DNA of 64,000 nucleotides from NCBI RefSeq assembly GCF_021369635.1, contig NZ_JAJNBZ010000005.1, forward strand, positions 1-64,000, written 5' to 3'. The translations under genes and the position numbers were made by a program. Under the pieces are notes generated by a model. That model was not told the origin of the DNA. It made no database searches and was given only the letters and a program-made list of their open reading frames with translations. The stretch is from Paenibacillus profundus. Lineage in GTDB: Bacteria > Bacillota > Bacilli > Paenibacillales > Paenibacillaceae. Shown here piece after piece: positions 15,006 to 22,939 of the stretch. Numbering within the stretch: position 1 is the stretch's first letter; each line of letters starts with the position of its first letter.

Positions 15006-16031
15006 TTAATTGGGCACGCCTTCAATGATAGATACGTGAGTGGAGGTCGGCACGATTCTATTGAGCCTGAATCCGGACTGCTGGAGCAAACGCTCATATT
15101 CCGCTTGCGTCCGCTCTTTCCCTGTTGACATCGCGAGCATCTCCATATCGAGCAGCTTGCCAAAATGAGCCTCGTTGCCAGAAGCAAGCACGACTTCCAA
15201 GAGCAGCAGCTTGCCGTCTTCCTTCATGGCACTGCGGCAGTTGCTTAGGATCGAGATGGACTCTTCGTCGCTCCAATCATGGATAATGTGTTTCATCACG
15301 TAGGCTTCTCCACCCTGCGGCACAGATTCGAAGAAGTTGCCTCCCATGCAATCGCAACGCGCTTCCAGCCCCAAGCTCTTTATGTATTGCTTGGCACTGT
15401 CAATGACTGCGGGCTGATCGAACACAATCCCCTTCGTATGCGTACAAGATGTCAAAAGCTGCTCCATCAATATCCCATGCCCTCCGCCAATATCAACAAC
15501 TGTGTCGAATTGCGAGAAATCATAAGCAGCGAGGACGGCTGGAATTATGCTCCGCGAGTAAGCGCTCATAGAGTCTTGAAAAATAAGCTCGGCCTCCGGG
15601 TGTTTAGCTAAATAGCTGAACACGTTCATGCCATACGAAGCTTCAAATGCGGAAACCCCTTTGGTCAGAGATTCCAGAAAATGACCGGCTGGCTGCGAGT
15701 GCCATGGCTGCCCATACATCAGGGCGTGCGCATATAGAGAATCGGGCGTATCAGAACGAAGAAACGGTCCCAGCGGACCCAATTCAAATGTTTGTTCATC
15801 CGTCTCCCTAAAAATATCCTCATCGCAGAGGAAACGCATCGTACGGTACAGCATAGAAGCTTCTGTCTGTGTTAGACTGGCAAGTTCTTGACAGGTACGC
15901 GGTCCTTCTGCTAGCAAATCGGGAATGCGCAATTGGGTTACGGCATATACCGCTTGTGATATGATACTTCCCGCAAGCATACGCAACAATCGTTCAGATT
16001 CATTCAAATATTTGGGTACGACGATGGACAT
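15006..16031 (-). CDS. SAM-dependent O-methyltransferase (acetylserotonin O-methyltransferase-like)
   Basis: 341 residues. Residues 15-95 form the winged-helix dimerisation domain (RMLAGSIISQAVYAVTQLRI, then LRSDTPDSLY). Residues 150-330 form the methyltransferase domain, with VVDIGGGHGILMEQLL as the SAM loop, GNFFE, and a KHIIHDWSDEES segment holding the catalytic His typical of plant-type and polyketide O-methyltransferases. Substrates in the family are phenols or hydroxyl groups of secondary metabolites. AGGAGG lies 9 bases before ATG 16031. It stands alone between hflX and spoVK, flanked by a terminator, with no biosynthetic partner in view, so its substrate cannot be inferred. Confidence 0.85.
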   Translation of the reverse strand: MSIVVPKYLNESERLLRMLAGSIISQAVYAVTQLRIPDLLAEGPRTCQELASLTQTEASMLYRTMRFLCDEDIFRETDEQTFELGPLGPFLRSDTPDSLYAHALMYGQPWHSQPAGHFLESLTKGVSAFEASYGMNVFSYLAKHPEAELIFQDSMSAYSRSIIPAVLAAYDFSQFDTVVDIGGGHGILMEQLLTSCTHTKGIVFDQPAVIDSAKQYIKSLGLEARCDCMGGNFFESVPQGGEAYVMKHIIHDWSDEESISILSNCRSAMKEDGKLLLLEVVLASGNEAHFGKLLDMEMLAMSTGKERTQAEYERLLQQSGFRLNRIVPTSTHVSIIEGVPN

Positions 16032-16158
16032 ATGGATATACCTCCTAATATATGGTTTTGATACATATATTTAGTTCCATATAAACAGGTATATTCCTCC
16101 TTTTTCCTAATTAATTATATTTTCACCAATTCGCCTCTTACACCCAACCATTTACCCT

Positions 16159-17136
16159 CTAAAGACTAGATATTTTTTCCACTCCGACAGGTTCACTTTT
16201 TTCGCTCATAAGGAAATCTTCATAAGTCAGATTCGTCAGATCCTCTTTCGTTAGTTTTCTCGACTTTCTTATTAATCTCACTGCTTGATTCCTTATTGCT
16301 TTTTCGAGAAGGTTACGGACAAATCTAGCGTTACTGAAATTAAAGTTTAAATGTTTTTCCTGAGAAAGATGCTCTTTAATTTTATTTGTGGCTTCAGTAA
16401 GAATAATGTATTCTCTTTCAAAAGCCATTTTATAAGCGATTTTAACTAATTGATCAGTGGTGTAATCGGGAAACTCGACATGAATCGGAAATCGGGAAGG
16501 CAGTCCGGAATTGGTTTTTAATAGATTATTGATTTCTTTGGGATAGCCGGCAAGAATAAGGATGAAATCATTTTTATGATCTTCCATTGCTTTCACCAAG
16601 CAATCAATACATTCTTTTCCAAAATCTTTTTCTCCGCCACGTGCTAAACTATAGGCTTCATCCACAAACAAAATGCCCCCAAGTGCTTTTTTCACTACCT
16701 CTCGTGTCTTCTGCGCCGTATGCCCGATATACTCGCCTACGAGATCCGCTCGTTCCACCTCCATCAGGTGGCCTTTGCTGAGCATGCCGAGCTGTTGAAA
16801 CATTTTAGCCAATATTCGTGCCACCGTCGTCTTGCCCGTGCCCGGATTCCCCTTAAATAACATATGATACACTTGGGATTCTGATTGCAATCCTTCATTT
16901 TTACGCAACTGTTTTATTTGCAGCATCGCATATATTTGAAACACCAATTCCTTAACTTCTTCTAGTCCAATCATTTCATCGAGCTCTTTGAAGATTGCCG
17001 AAAAAGCTTCCATGTGTTGGTTTGTTTCTTTAACCGGAATTTCTTCGACAGTTCGAATCTGTTCGGGAGGAAAATTTTTAAAAACTACATTTATTTTTCT
17101 GGCTTGAGTCGTTATTAGACGGTTATCGTCAGTCAC
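16159..17136 (-). CDS. spoVK: Stage V sporulation protein K, AAA ATPase
   Basis: 325 residues, CbbX/SpoVK-type AAA. Walker A is FKGNPGTGKTTVARILAKMF (about residue 93), followed by LVGEYIGHTAQKT, and Walker B is GGILFVDEAYSLARGGEKDF. The arginine-finger region is GLPSRFPIHVEFPDY and the C-terminal helical lid has NFSNARFVRNLLEKAIRNQA. B. subtilis SpoVK is made in the mother cell and needed for spore maturation. The length matches. The start is GTG 17136 after a GGGGGG-rich site. The same neighbourhood (hfq ... spoVK ... hflX) supports the name. Confidence 0.9.
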   Translation of the reverse strand: MTDDNRLITTQARKINVVFKNFPPEQIRTVEEIPVKETNQHMEAFSAIFKELDEMIGLEEVKELVFQIYAMLQIKQLRKNEGLQSESQVYHMLFKGNPGTGKTTVARILAKMFQQLGMLSKGHLMEVERADLVGEYIGHTAQKTREVVKKALGGILFVDEAYSLARGGEKDFGKECIDCLVKAMEDHKNDFILILAGYPKEINNLLKTNSGLPSRFPIHVEFPDYTTDQLVKIAYKMAFEREYIILTEATNKIKEHLSQEKHLNFNFSNARFVRNLLEKAIRNQAVRLIRKSRKLTKEDLTNLTYEDFLMSEKSEPVGVEKISSL

Positions 17137-17234
17137 CAGTTACACCCCCCATCATATCCCTCAATTTGATCCGTATGTAAAAGAAATCTTCCTGATGTTC
17201 AATATATTCTAGTGTCGAACAGGTTATTAGCAGT

Positions 17235-17864
17235 TTAGCGCAGCCATAGTTCGTCCCATTTCCATTTCGTATAGGCGAGCGACTCGCGCGTACGGTGCCA
17301 CGGAAGGAACAGCACCTTGCTCCCTGTCGTCTTGAGTTCCGGTTGCTCATACCCGAGCGCATCGGCAATCTCATAGGCTCTCGCCCCATGAAAGTCGTGT
17401 GTCATAATCGTCGCGCTCTTCCAGCCCTTTTCCTTCATAATGTCCTGGCTGAATTTTAAATTTTCCAGCGTGCTCGTTGCGTGCTTCTCCATCTCGATCC
17501 GGCTCGGCTCCACACCATGCTCAATCAAATAGTTCGCCATCCCCTCTGCTTCGCTCAACTGGGCATTAGGACGATCTTTGCCGCCGGTCACGATGAAATA
17601 TTCGAACTTCCCCTGCTCATATAACTCCAATGATAGATCCAACCGTTCCTGCAGCGCCGGACTGGGCTTGTCTCTCCATAAGGATGCTCCCAGTACAATC
17701 CCTACTTCGGTAGGCTTCGATGAATTTGCGAAGTTGGCATATCCCGCTCCCCCGATTTTCCATTGCGTATACCCGAACCAAATCAAGCCGATCAACATGC
17801 CCGCTCCTGCAATCCAGAGCAAGCGTCTCCACAATGAAACCTTATGTTTACCTCTGTTACGCAA
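17235..17864 (-). CDS. YdcF/SanA-like DUF218 membrane protein
   Basis: About 209 residues from TTG 17864, chosen because GGAGGGG lies 6 bases upstream and because the longer frame would run back through a terminator into the PBP gene. One N-terminal membrane helix (LLWIAGAGMLIGLIWFGY) precedes the DUF218 domain: VGIVLGASLWRDKPSPALQE, then FIVTGGKDRPNAQLSEAEGM, and the MTHDFHGARAYEIADALGY motif. The family (SanA, YdcF, ElyC) is linked to envelope integrity and lipid-carrier metabolism, but the reaction is not settled. Placed directly after the class A PBP gene. Confidence 0.85.
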   Translation of the reverse strand: MRNRGKHKVSLWRRLLWIAGAGMLIGLIWFGYTQWKIGGAGYANFANSSKPTEVGIVLGASLWRDKPSPALQERLDLSLELYEQGKFEYFIVTGGKDRPNAQLSEAEGMANYLIEHGVEPSRIEMEKHATSTLENLKFSQDIMKEKGWKSATIMTHDFHGARAYEIADALGYEQPELKTTGSKVLFLPWHRTRESLAYTKWKWDELWLR

Positions 17865-17890
17865 CCGATTCCCCTCCAGTTTAAAAAAAG

Positions 17891-17916
17891 AACGCGCAAT
17901 GAGTGCATTGCGCGTT
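17891..17916 (-). terminator. Terminator of the class A PBP gene
   Basis: A perfect 11-bp stem, AACGCGCAATG / CATTGCGCGTT, with a 4-base loop and a T7 tract on the minus strand, lies between the PBP gene and the YdcF-like gene. Confidence 0.9.
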
Positions 17917-17958
17917 ACACATGTTGTAGCTTCATATTTTGATCTAAGCTGCGCTCCT

Positions 17959-20583
17959 TTACGGAGTCCCGCTTTGTTCTTCATCGGCGTCGCGGTTCTT
18001 CCGCCCGTTGTGACGTCCGTTATCCTTTTTGTCTTGACTATCCGATTGGATGCTGATCCTGTTATCGGCACCTTGGCCCTCCGCAGGTGGCGGATCAATC
18101 GAGTCACCGGGATCCGGGTCCACTGTTCCTGGAATCGTGATGGCGCCGTCGTCCGGATTGCCTCCTTGATCGCCTGGATCGGTACCCGGATCCGGCTCTC
18201 CGGTATTGCCCGGATCAGGTTGGTCCGGTATTACCGGATCAAGCGGATTGTTCGGATCAATAATCGGTGGTTCAATCGGTTCGATCGGAGGCTCTACCTG
18301 TTCTTCCTCAATCTTCACCGTGACTTCATTGGATTTCTTCGATTCTTCGTTATTGCTCTCAGCCGTTACATAATACGTGTATGATTCGCCTGCAAATACG
18401 CCGATATCTTCTGCGTTGGTTACCTTCAAGCCGCTCAGAACGCGGGCGTATTCTTTATCCTTGGACGATTTACGGTACACGTGATATACGATATTGTCGC
18501 CATCTACCGCGTTCCAGCTGAGCGATATCATCTTCGTATTTTCAGAATACGAAGCGTTCAAACCGCTTACGGCTTTGACCGGTTCCGGCTTCTCTTCGAC
18601 CTTATCTGGCTTGCCGAAAGAACCGGACTGTCTGTTCTTCAGCGCTTTGCCCATCACTTCACTGAACATGCGCGAAGGGACCCGGCTGCTCTCGTGCAGC
18701 ACATGGTCGCGGTCGGTCTTGTCATACCCCATCCAGACGGCGGCCGTCCATTCTGGCGTATAACCGACGAACCATGCATCACGGTCGCCATTGCCGTTAT
18801 AGCCCGGCACCGAATGCTGCGTCGTCCCTGTCTTACCCGCCACCTGGCGTCCATCGATACGCGCTTGCTTGCCCGTACCATTCTTCACGACCTCCTGCAA
18901 CATGTCAGTCATGTAGTAGGACGTCTTTTCGCTCATTACACGCTTCGGCTTCGGCACATGATATACATAGAAATCATGTGCCTTCCGGTCTGTAATTTTG
19001 GAAATGGAGTAGGCCGGATAATAATTGCCGCCATTCGCAAACGCGTTGTAAGCTTCGGACATGTTCAGCGGGGATACGCCGTGCGTCATCCCACCCAGAG
19101 CGATAGACAAGTTATAATCGTCTTTCGTTAACGGGAAGCCCATATTTTTAGCAAAATCAAAGCCCGTCTTCAATCCAATCTCATTCAACAGCCACACTGT
19201 CGGGATATTTACGGACCTCTTGACGGCCTCCTTCATTTCCATCGTGGCGCTATAGCCGCCCAAGTTGCTTGGACAATAGCCGCCGAAACATTGCTTCTCG
19301 TTATTCAGCTTGGACCACGGAAACCATTCTCCGGTCTCCATTGCGGGCGCATAGGCGACGATCGGTTTGAACGACGAGCCTGGCTGGCGTTGAACCGTGG
19401 CGCGGTTCAACCCTTTGGTAATGTAGTCGCGGCCCCCCATCATCGCCATAACCGCCCCGTTCTTATGGTCCGTGATGACCATGGCTCCTTGCACTTTAAT
19501 ATCGTCTTTGCTCTTTTCGAACAATTCATCATTGTTAAAAGCGTTAAACATGATGCGCTGCGCAGACGCGTCCATCGTCGTGTAAATATGGTATCCGCCG
19601 CGGTTCAGCTCATCTTCGGTCAATCCAGTCTTATCGACCGCTTCCTTCACCACGTAATCGAGGAACGATTGGTAGGCATCCGTCCCATTTTGGTCCGTTT
19701 GCGTGCCGTCCTTCGATTCTTTCGGCTCATAATCCACTTCCGATGCTTCCTTCATTTCCTGTTCGGTAATATAGCCTTGTTCATACATGAGCTTCAATAC
19801 GATCTGACGGCGCTCCTTCGAGCGTTCCGGATTGTCGATCGGATTATAGTGGGACGGCGCTTTTGGGATCCCCGCCAGCGTGGCCAACTCCCACACTTCA
19901 AGCTGATTCAAGTCTTCTTTATCAAAATATTTGATCGCCGCCGCTTTGACTCCATAAGCGCCTTTACCGAAGTATATCCGATTCAAATACATCGTTAATA
20001 TTTCTTCCTTCGTGAAGTGATTCTCCAGCGCCAACGCGATGGACACTTCCGTCGCCTTCCGGAAGAAGGTCTTGTCGCTCGTCAGGAACATATTTTTTGC
20101 CAGCTGCTGGGTTATCGTGCTGCCGCCTTCAACAAGCCGTCTAGATACAATGTCCTTGACCATCGCGCGGCCGATAGACCATAAATCGACGCCTTGGTGA
20201 TCCTTGAACCGTCGGTCTTCCGTGGCGATAAAGGCATTGCGCAGCTCTTCAGGAATTTCTCGCGCCTCCGCAATCTCCCTATGCTCGATTCCCTTTCCAA
20301 GCTTGGCAAATTCATTGCCATTTATATCATAGACAGTGGAAACTTCGGCTAGCTGGAACATGTCCGCGTCTTTATATTCTTGCATGAGACGTTCGCCGTT
20401 CAACAGAATGAACAAGTATCCGCCCACCGCACAGAAAATGGCGAACGCGGCCGTAAAGAACATAAGCCAGAACGTTTTTCTCATAGACCACTTCTTGCGT
20501 TTTTTCGCTTGCTGCTGCTTCGGCTTTCCTTTCGCCGGCGTTCTTGTGCGGGAAAGCTGTGGTGTATCCTTATCTTTTGCCAT
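17959..20583 (-). CDS. Class A penicillin-binding protein (PBP1A family)
   Basis: 874 residues; polymerises and cross-links peptidoglycan at the membrane. A basic cytoplasmic tail (KKRKKWSMRK) and membrane helix at 35-58 lead to the glycosyltransferase domain (FIATEDRRFKDHQGVD with the catalytic Glu, EGGSTITQQLAKNMFL, FGKGAYGVKAAA). The transpeptidase has SSFK in RQPGSSFKP near residue 400, SVN in VKRSVNIPT and KTG in VAGKTGTTQ. A fibronectin-III-like domain (about 690-775) and a Pro/Asp-rich repetitive tail (PDPGNTGEPDPGTDPG) follow, as in Bacillus PonA-type enzymes. Its stop is followed by a strong terminator. Confidence 0.95.
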   Translation of the reverse strand: MAKDKDTPQLSRTRTPAKGKPKQQQAKKRKKWSMRKTFWLMFFTAAFAIFCAVGGYLFILLNGERLMQEYKDADMFQLAEVSTVYDINGNEFAKLGKGIEHREIAEAREIPEELRNAFIATEDRRFKDHQGVDLWSIGRAMVKDIVSRRLVEGGSTITQQLAKNMFLTSDKTFFRKATEVSIALALENHFTKEEILTMYLNRIYFGKGAYGVKAAAIKYFDKEDLNQLEVWELATLAGIPKAPSHYNPIDNPERSKERRQIVLKLMYEQGYITEQEMKEASEVDYEPKESKDGTQTDQNGTDAYQSFLDYVVKEAVDKTGLTEDELNRGGYHIYTTMDASAQRIMFNAFNNDELFEKSKDDIKVQGAMVITDHKNGAVMAMMGGRDYITKGLNRATVQRQPGSSFKPIVAYAPAMETGEWFPWSKLNNEKQCFGGYCPSNLGGYSATMEMKEAVKRSVNIPTVWLLNEIGLKTGFDFAKNMGFPLTKDDYNLSIALGGMTHGVSPLNMSEAYNAFANGGNYYPAYSISKITDRKAHDFYVYHVPKPKRVMSEKTSYYMTDMLQEVVKNGTGKQARIDGRQVAGKTGTTQHSVPGYNGNGDRDAWFVGYTPEWTAAVWMGYDKTDRDHVLHESSRVPSRMFSEVMGKALKNRQSGSFGKPDKVEEKPEPVKAVSGLNASYSENTKMISLSWNAVDGDNIVYHVYRKSSKDKEYARVLSGLKVTNAEDIGVFAGESYTYYVTAESNNEESKKSNEVTVKIEEEQVEPPIEPIEPPIIDPNNPLDPVIPDQPDPGNTGEPDPGTDPGDQGGNPDDGAITIPGTVDPDPGDSIDPPPAEGQGADNRISIQSDSQDKKDNGRHNGRKNRDADEEQSGTP

Positions 20584-20681
20584 CTACATTCGACTCCCTT
20601 ATTCTCCTCGAATTTCTCTCTCTTTCTCTATAGAATGATAAATCCTTATTCCCTATACCCTATATGACCCGTAATGAAAAG

Positions 20682-20701
20682 AACAACCCTTCAGGGTTGT
20701 T
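20682..20701 (-). terminator. hfq terminator
   Basis: AACAACCC / GGGTTGTT stem with a 4-base loop, followed by CTTTTC on the minus strand, about 78 bp past the hfq stop. Confidence 0.75.
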
Positions 20702-20778
20702 CGGCAGCGGGCTCAATTATTTAGACGTGAAGGAGGGACAAAAAGTTTCATTTCTTTCTGCCCCTCTGCATGAAGCAT

Positions 20779-21018
20779 CTACGCTTCGTTCTGATGATCT
20801 TGCATCAGGGATACGTTACGCTGCGGCGTAAACGTCGAGATGGCGTGCTTATATACCATCTGTTGACGTCCATCGCTGTCAATGACGATCGTGAAATTAT
20901 CGAATGCGCGGATTACACCGCGAATCTGGAATCCATTCGTTAAGTACACCGTCACTGGAACGCTTTCTTTACGCAATTGGTTCAAAAAAGTGTCTTGAAT
21001 ATTAATAGATTTATTCAT
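20779..21018 (-). CDS. hfq: RNA chaperone Hfq
   Basis: 79 residues from ATG 21018, preceded by a GGGGG-rich site; the in-frame upstream GTG/ATG adds only six unrelated residues. The Sm1 motif ([20 protein letters not shown] with the following DNFTIVI) and the Sm2 motif (YKHAISTF) are intact. The ring-forming protein binds sRNAs and A-rich or U-rich tails. It sits directly after miaA, the order conserved in bacteria. Confidence 0.97.
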   Translation of the reverse strand: MNKSINIQDTFLNQLRKESVPVTVYLTNGFQIRGVIRAFDNFTIVIDSDGRQQMVYKHAISTFTPQRNVSLMQDHQNEA

Positions 21019-21068
21019 CGTCCGTACCCCCAATAATCATGAGATTGTGTTGAAATATATTCAACCTC

Positions 21069-22025
21069 TTACCGAAACTTTCCTGCTATGATCTTACAAA
21101 TTTGTGTGAAATGTTTGTCTGTCTGTTCCGAGTCAGTAACATCAACCCATTCAAGGTCTGTCATTCGGCGGAACCATGACAATTGACGCTTGGCGAACCG
21201 TCTCGTATCTCGCTTTAACAGTTCGACAGCTGCATCCAATGACATTTCGCCTTCCAAGTAAGCGGCAATTTCCTTGTATCCCAATCCCTGCATAGATACA
21301 AGATTACGCGAATAGCCTTGTTCCAGCAATTGGCGAACTTCGTCAATCAAGCCTTCCTGCAGCATGATGTCGATTCGGGCCTCAATTCGTTTATAAAGCA
21401 TCTGCCTGTCCATTGTCAAACCGATCATGCATAAATCATACGGTGATTCTCTCTTCTGACGGGCTAATTGAGATGATAACGGCTCTCCGCTCAGATGGAA
21501 TACTTCAAGCGCGCGGATAACACGCCGCTGATCATGATGATGCAGACGCTCCGCCGTTATTGAATCCACTTCCTTCAACCGCTCATGCAGCGCTTCCGTG
21601 CCATGCGAAGCAGCGTAATCCGCCATCTGCTGCCTGAACTCCTCATCGGAACTGTTGTCGCCGAATTCAAATCCATAACAGAGAGATTCGACATATAGAC
21701 CGGTTCCACCTACGATGAAGGGAATATGATTCCTCGCGGTAATTTCACTGATAAGCGTCCGGCCGCGATCTTGAAATTCTGCCACAGAAAAAGCTTCGTC
21801 CGGATCGTGGATATCCATCATATGATGAGGGATGCCTTCACGTTCCTGTACGGACAGCTTGGCTGTACCGATATCCATCTTACGGTACACCTGCATGCTG
21901 TCACCGGAAATAATCTCGCATTCATAATGCTTGGCAACGCTCAAACTCAGCTTGGTCTTGCCGACAGCCGTCGGGCCGACGAGGACGAGCAGCCTTGGTC
22001 TACTTAACGATGATATTGTCGGCAA
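21069..22025 (-). CDS. miaA: tRNA dimethylallyltransferase MiaA
   Basis: About 318 residues; adds a dimethylallyl group to A37 of tRNAs reading UNN codons. The P-loop is VLVGPTAVGKTKLSLSVAKH, followed by ISGDSMQVYRKMDIGTAK, PHHMMDIHDPDEAFSVAEF, FIVGGTGLYVESLCYG and the basic DTRRFAKRQLSWFRR region that contacts tRNA. The frame has TTG codons at 22031 and 22025; the latter has GGAG at a better distance (about 9 bases). The start overlaps the 3' end of the upstream methyltransferase, suggesting translational coupling. Confidence 0.95.
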   Translation of the reverse strand: MPTISSLSRPRLLVLVGPTAVGKTKLSLSVAKHYECEIISGDSMQVYRKMDIGTAKLSVQEREGIPHHMMDIHDPDEAFSVAEFQDRGRTLISEITARNHIPFIVGGTGLYVESLCYGFEFGDNSSDEEFRQQMADYAASHGTEALHERLKEVDSITAERLHHHDQRRVIRALEVFHLSGEPLSSQLARQKRESPYDLCMIGLTMDRQMLYKRIEARIDIMLQEGLIDEVRQLLEQGYSRNLVSMQGLGYKEIAAYLEGEMSLDAAVELLKRDTRRFAKRQLSWFRRMTDLEWVDVTDSEQTDKHFTQICKIIAGKFR

Positions 22026-22794
22026 TGTCAATCACTCCATAAGCTAATTTCGATCCCGTCTGGACGACACGGTTAAAGCCGAGCCGGGCAAACTCTGAGC
22101 TGTTGCGCAGCTCTTTCATGACTACTCTTTTTCTCGCCACACGCATCGCTTCCGCAATCGCTTGACGAGATAGCGCTTCATGATTCGCCATCGTCCGCAT
22201 CGGATTAAACGCGGACGAATGTGTAACCGGCTCCCTGAACATCGGATCGAAATATACGATATCCATTGAACGGTCAGGCATCGATTTCAACTTTTGGGAG
22301 TGGTCTGCGCGCTGCAATTCAATACGGCGCATCGCCTCATTGACCTCCACCACATCGCTTTCATACAGCTGCAATCCTTCGTGTACCAGCGTGAACAAAG
22401 ATGGCTCGCTCTCCAATGCGACAACACGCCCGGCGGCTCCGACCGCTATGGAGAAGACGAGGGCATCCGCCGCAAATCCCGCCGTGCAATCAAGCACCTC
22501 ATCTCCACATGTCGCGCCGCTTGCCCTAATCATCGAATCTGATTCACCGGCCAGAATTCGCTTCGCGCGCACAAACGCCATGCTGGGATGATAGGTCAAT
22601 TCCGTAACCCCCAGCTGCGTGTAGCGTACGCTGTCATTCGTGTAGACAAGAAATTCATCATCGCCATATTTCCGTGTCAATCTTGATAGCGATTGCTTGC
22701 ACCGCTCAACAAAGACATACCCGAAAGCATCTGCCGTGTGGCGAGCGCGCTCTTTGATGTGCGGGGATGAGAAATCACCCGTTGTGACAATCAT
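22000..22794 (-). CDS. Class I SAM-dependent methyltransferase (RsmJ/YhiQ-like)
   Basis: 264 residues from ATG 22794 (AGGAGGAG 6 bases upstream). The SAM-binding loop is VLDCTAGFAADALVFSIAVG, motif II ends VVALESEP, and IVYFDPMFREPVTHSSAF is the catalytic DPPY-like segment. The order of motifs and FDPMF place it in the RsmJ/YhiQ-like group; in E. coli RsmJ methylates G1516 of 16S rRNA, but the Firmicute relatives have no proven target. It is cotranscribed with miaA and mutL genes. Confidence 0.8.
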   Translation of the reverse strand: MIVTTGDFSSPHIKERARHTADAFGYVFVERCKQSLSRLTRKYGDDEFLVYTNDSVRYTQLGVTELTYHPSMAFVRAKRILAGESDSMIRASGATCGDEVLDCTAGFAADALVFSIAVGAAGRVVALESEPSLFTLVHEGLQLYESDVVEVNEAMRRIELQRADHSQKLKSMPDRSMDIVYFDPMFREPVTHSSAFNPMRTMANHEALSRQAIAEAMRVARKRVVMKELRNSSEFARLGFNRVVQTGSKLAYGVIDIADNIIVK

Positions 22795-22849
22795 TAGCTC
22801 CTCCTCATTATAAACGCTATGGAAAGGGAAACACAAATATCATCCTTTT

Positions 22850-22936
22850 AGAGGTTTTTCAAAAAGTCCCCTTTTGATCACGAAGAATCCCAAGTGGCCA
22901 TTCGACGTGCTGAAAAGGGACCTTTTTGAACGCGCC
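22850..22936. repeat. Dispersed hairpin repeat, short version
   Basis: Arms TTTTTCAAAAAGTCCCCTTTT (22855 on) and AAAAGGGACCTTTTTGAA (22913-22930) pair almost fully around a 37-base loop that carries GATCACGAAGAATC and ATTCGAC. The same building blocks recur at 31637, 45437 and 45662. It lies between the methyltransferase and mutL and may act as a terminator or processing site. Confidence 0.75.
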
Positions 22937-22939
22937 CTT

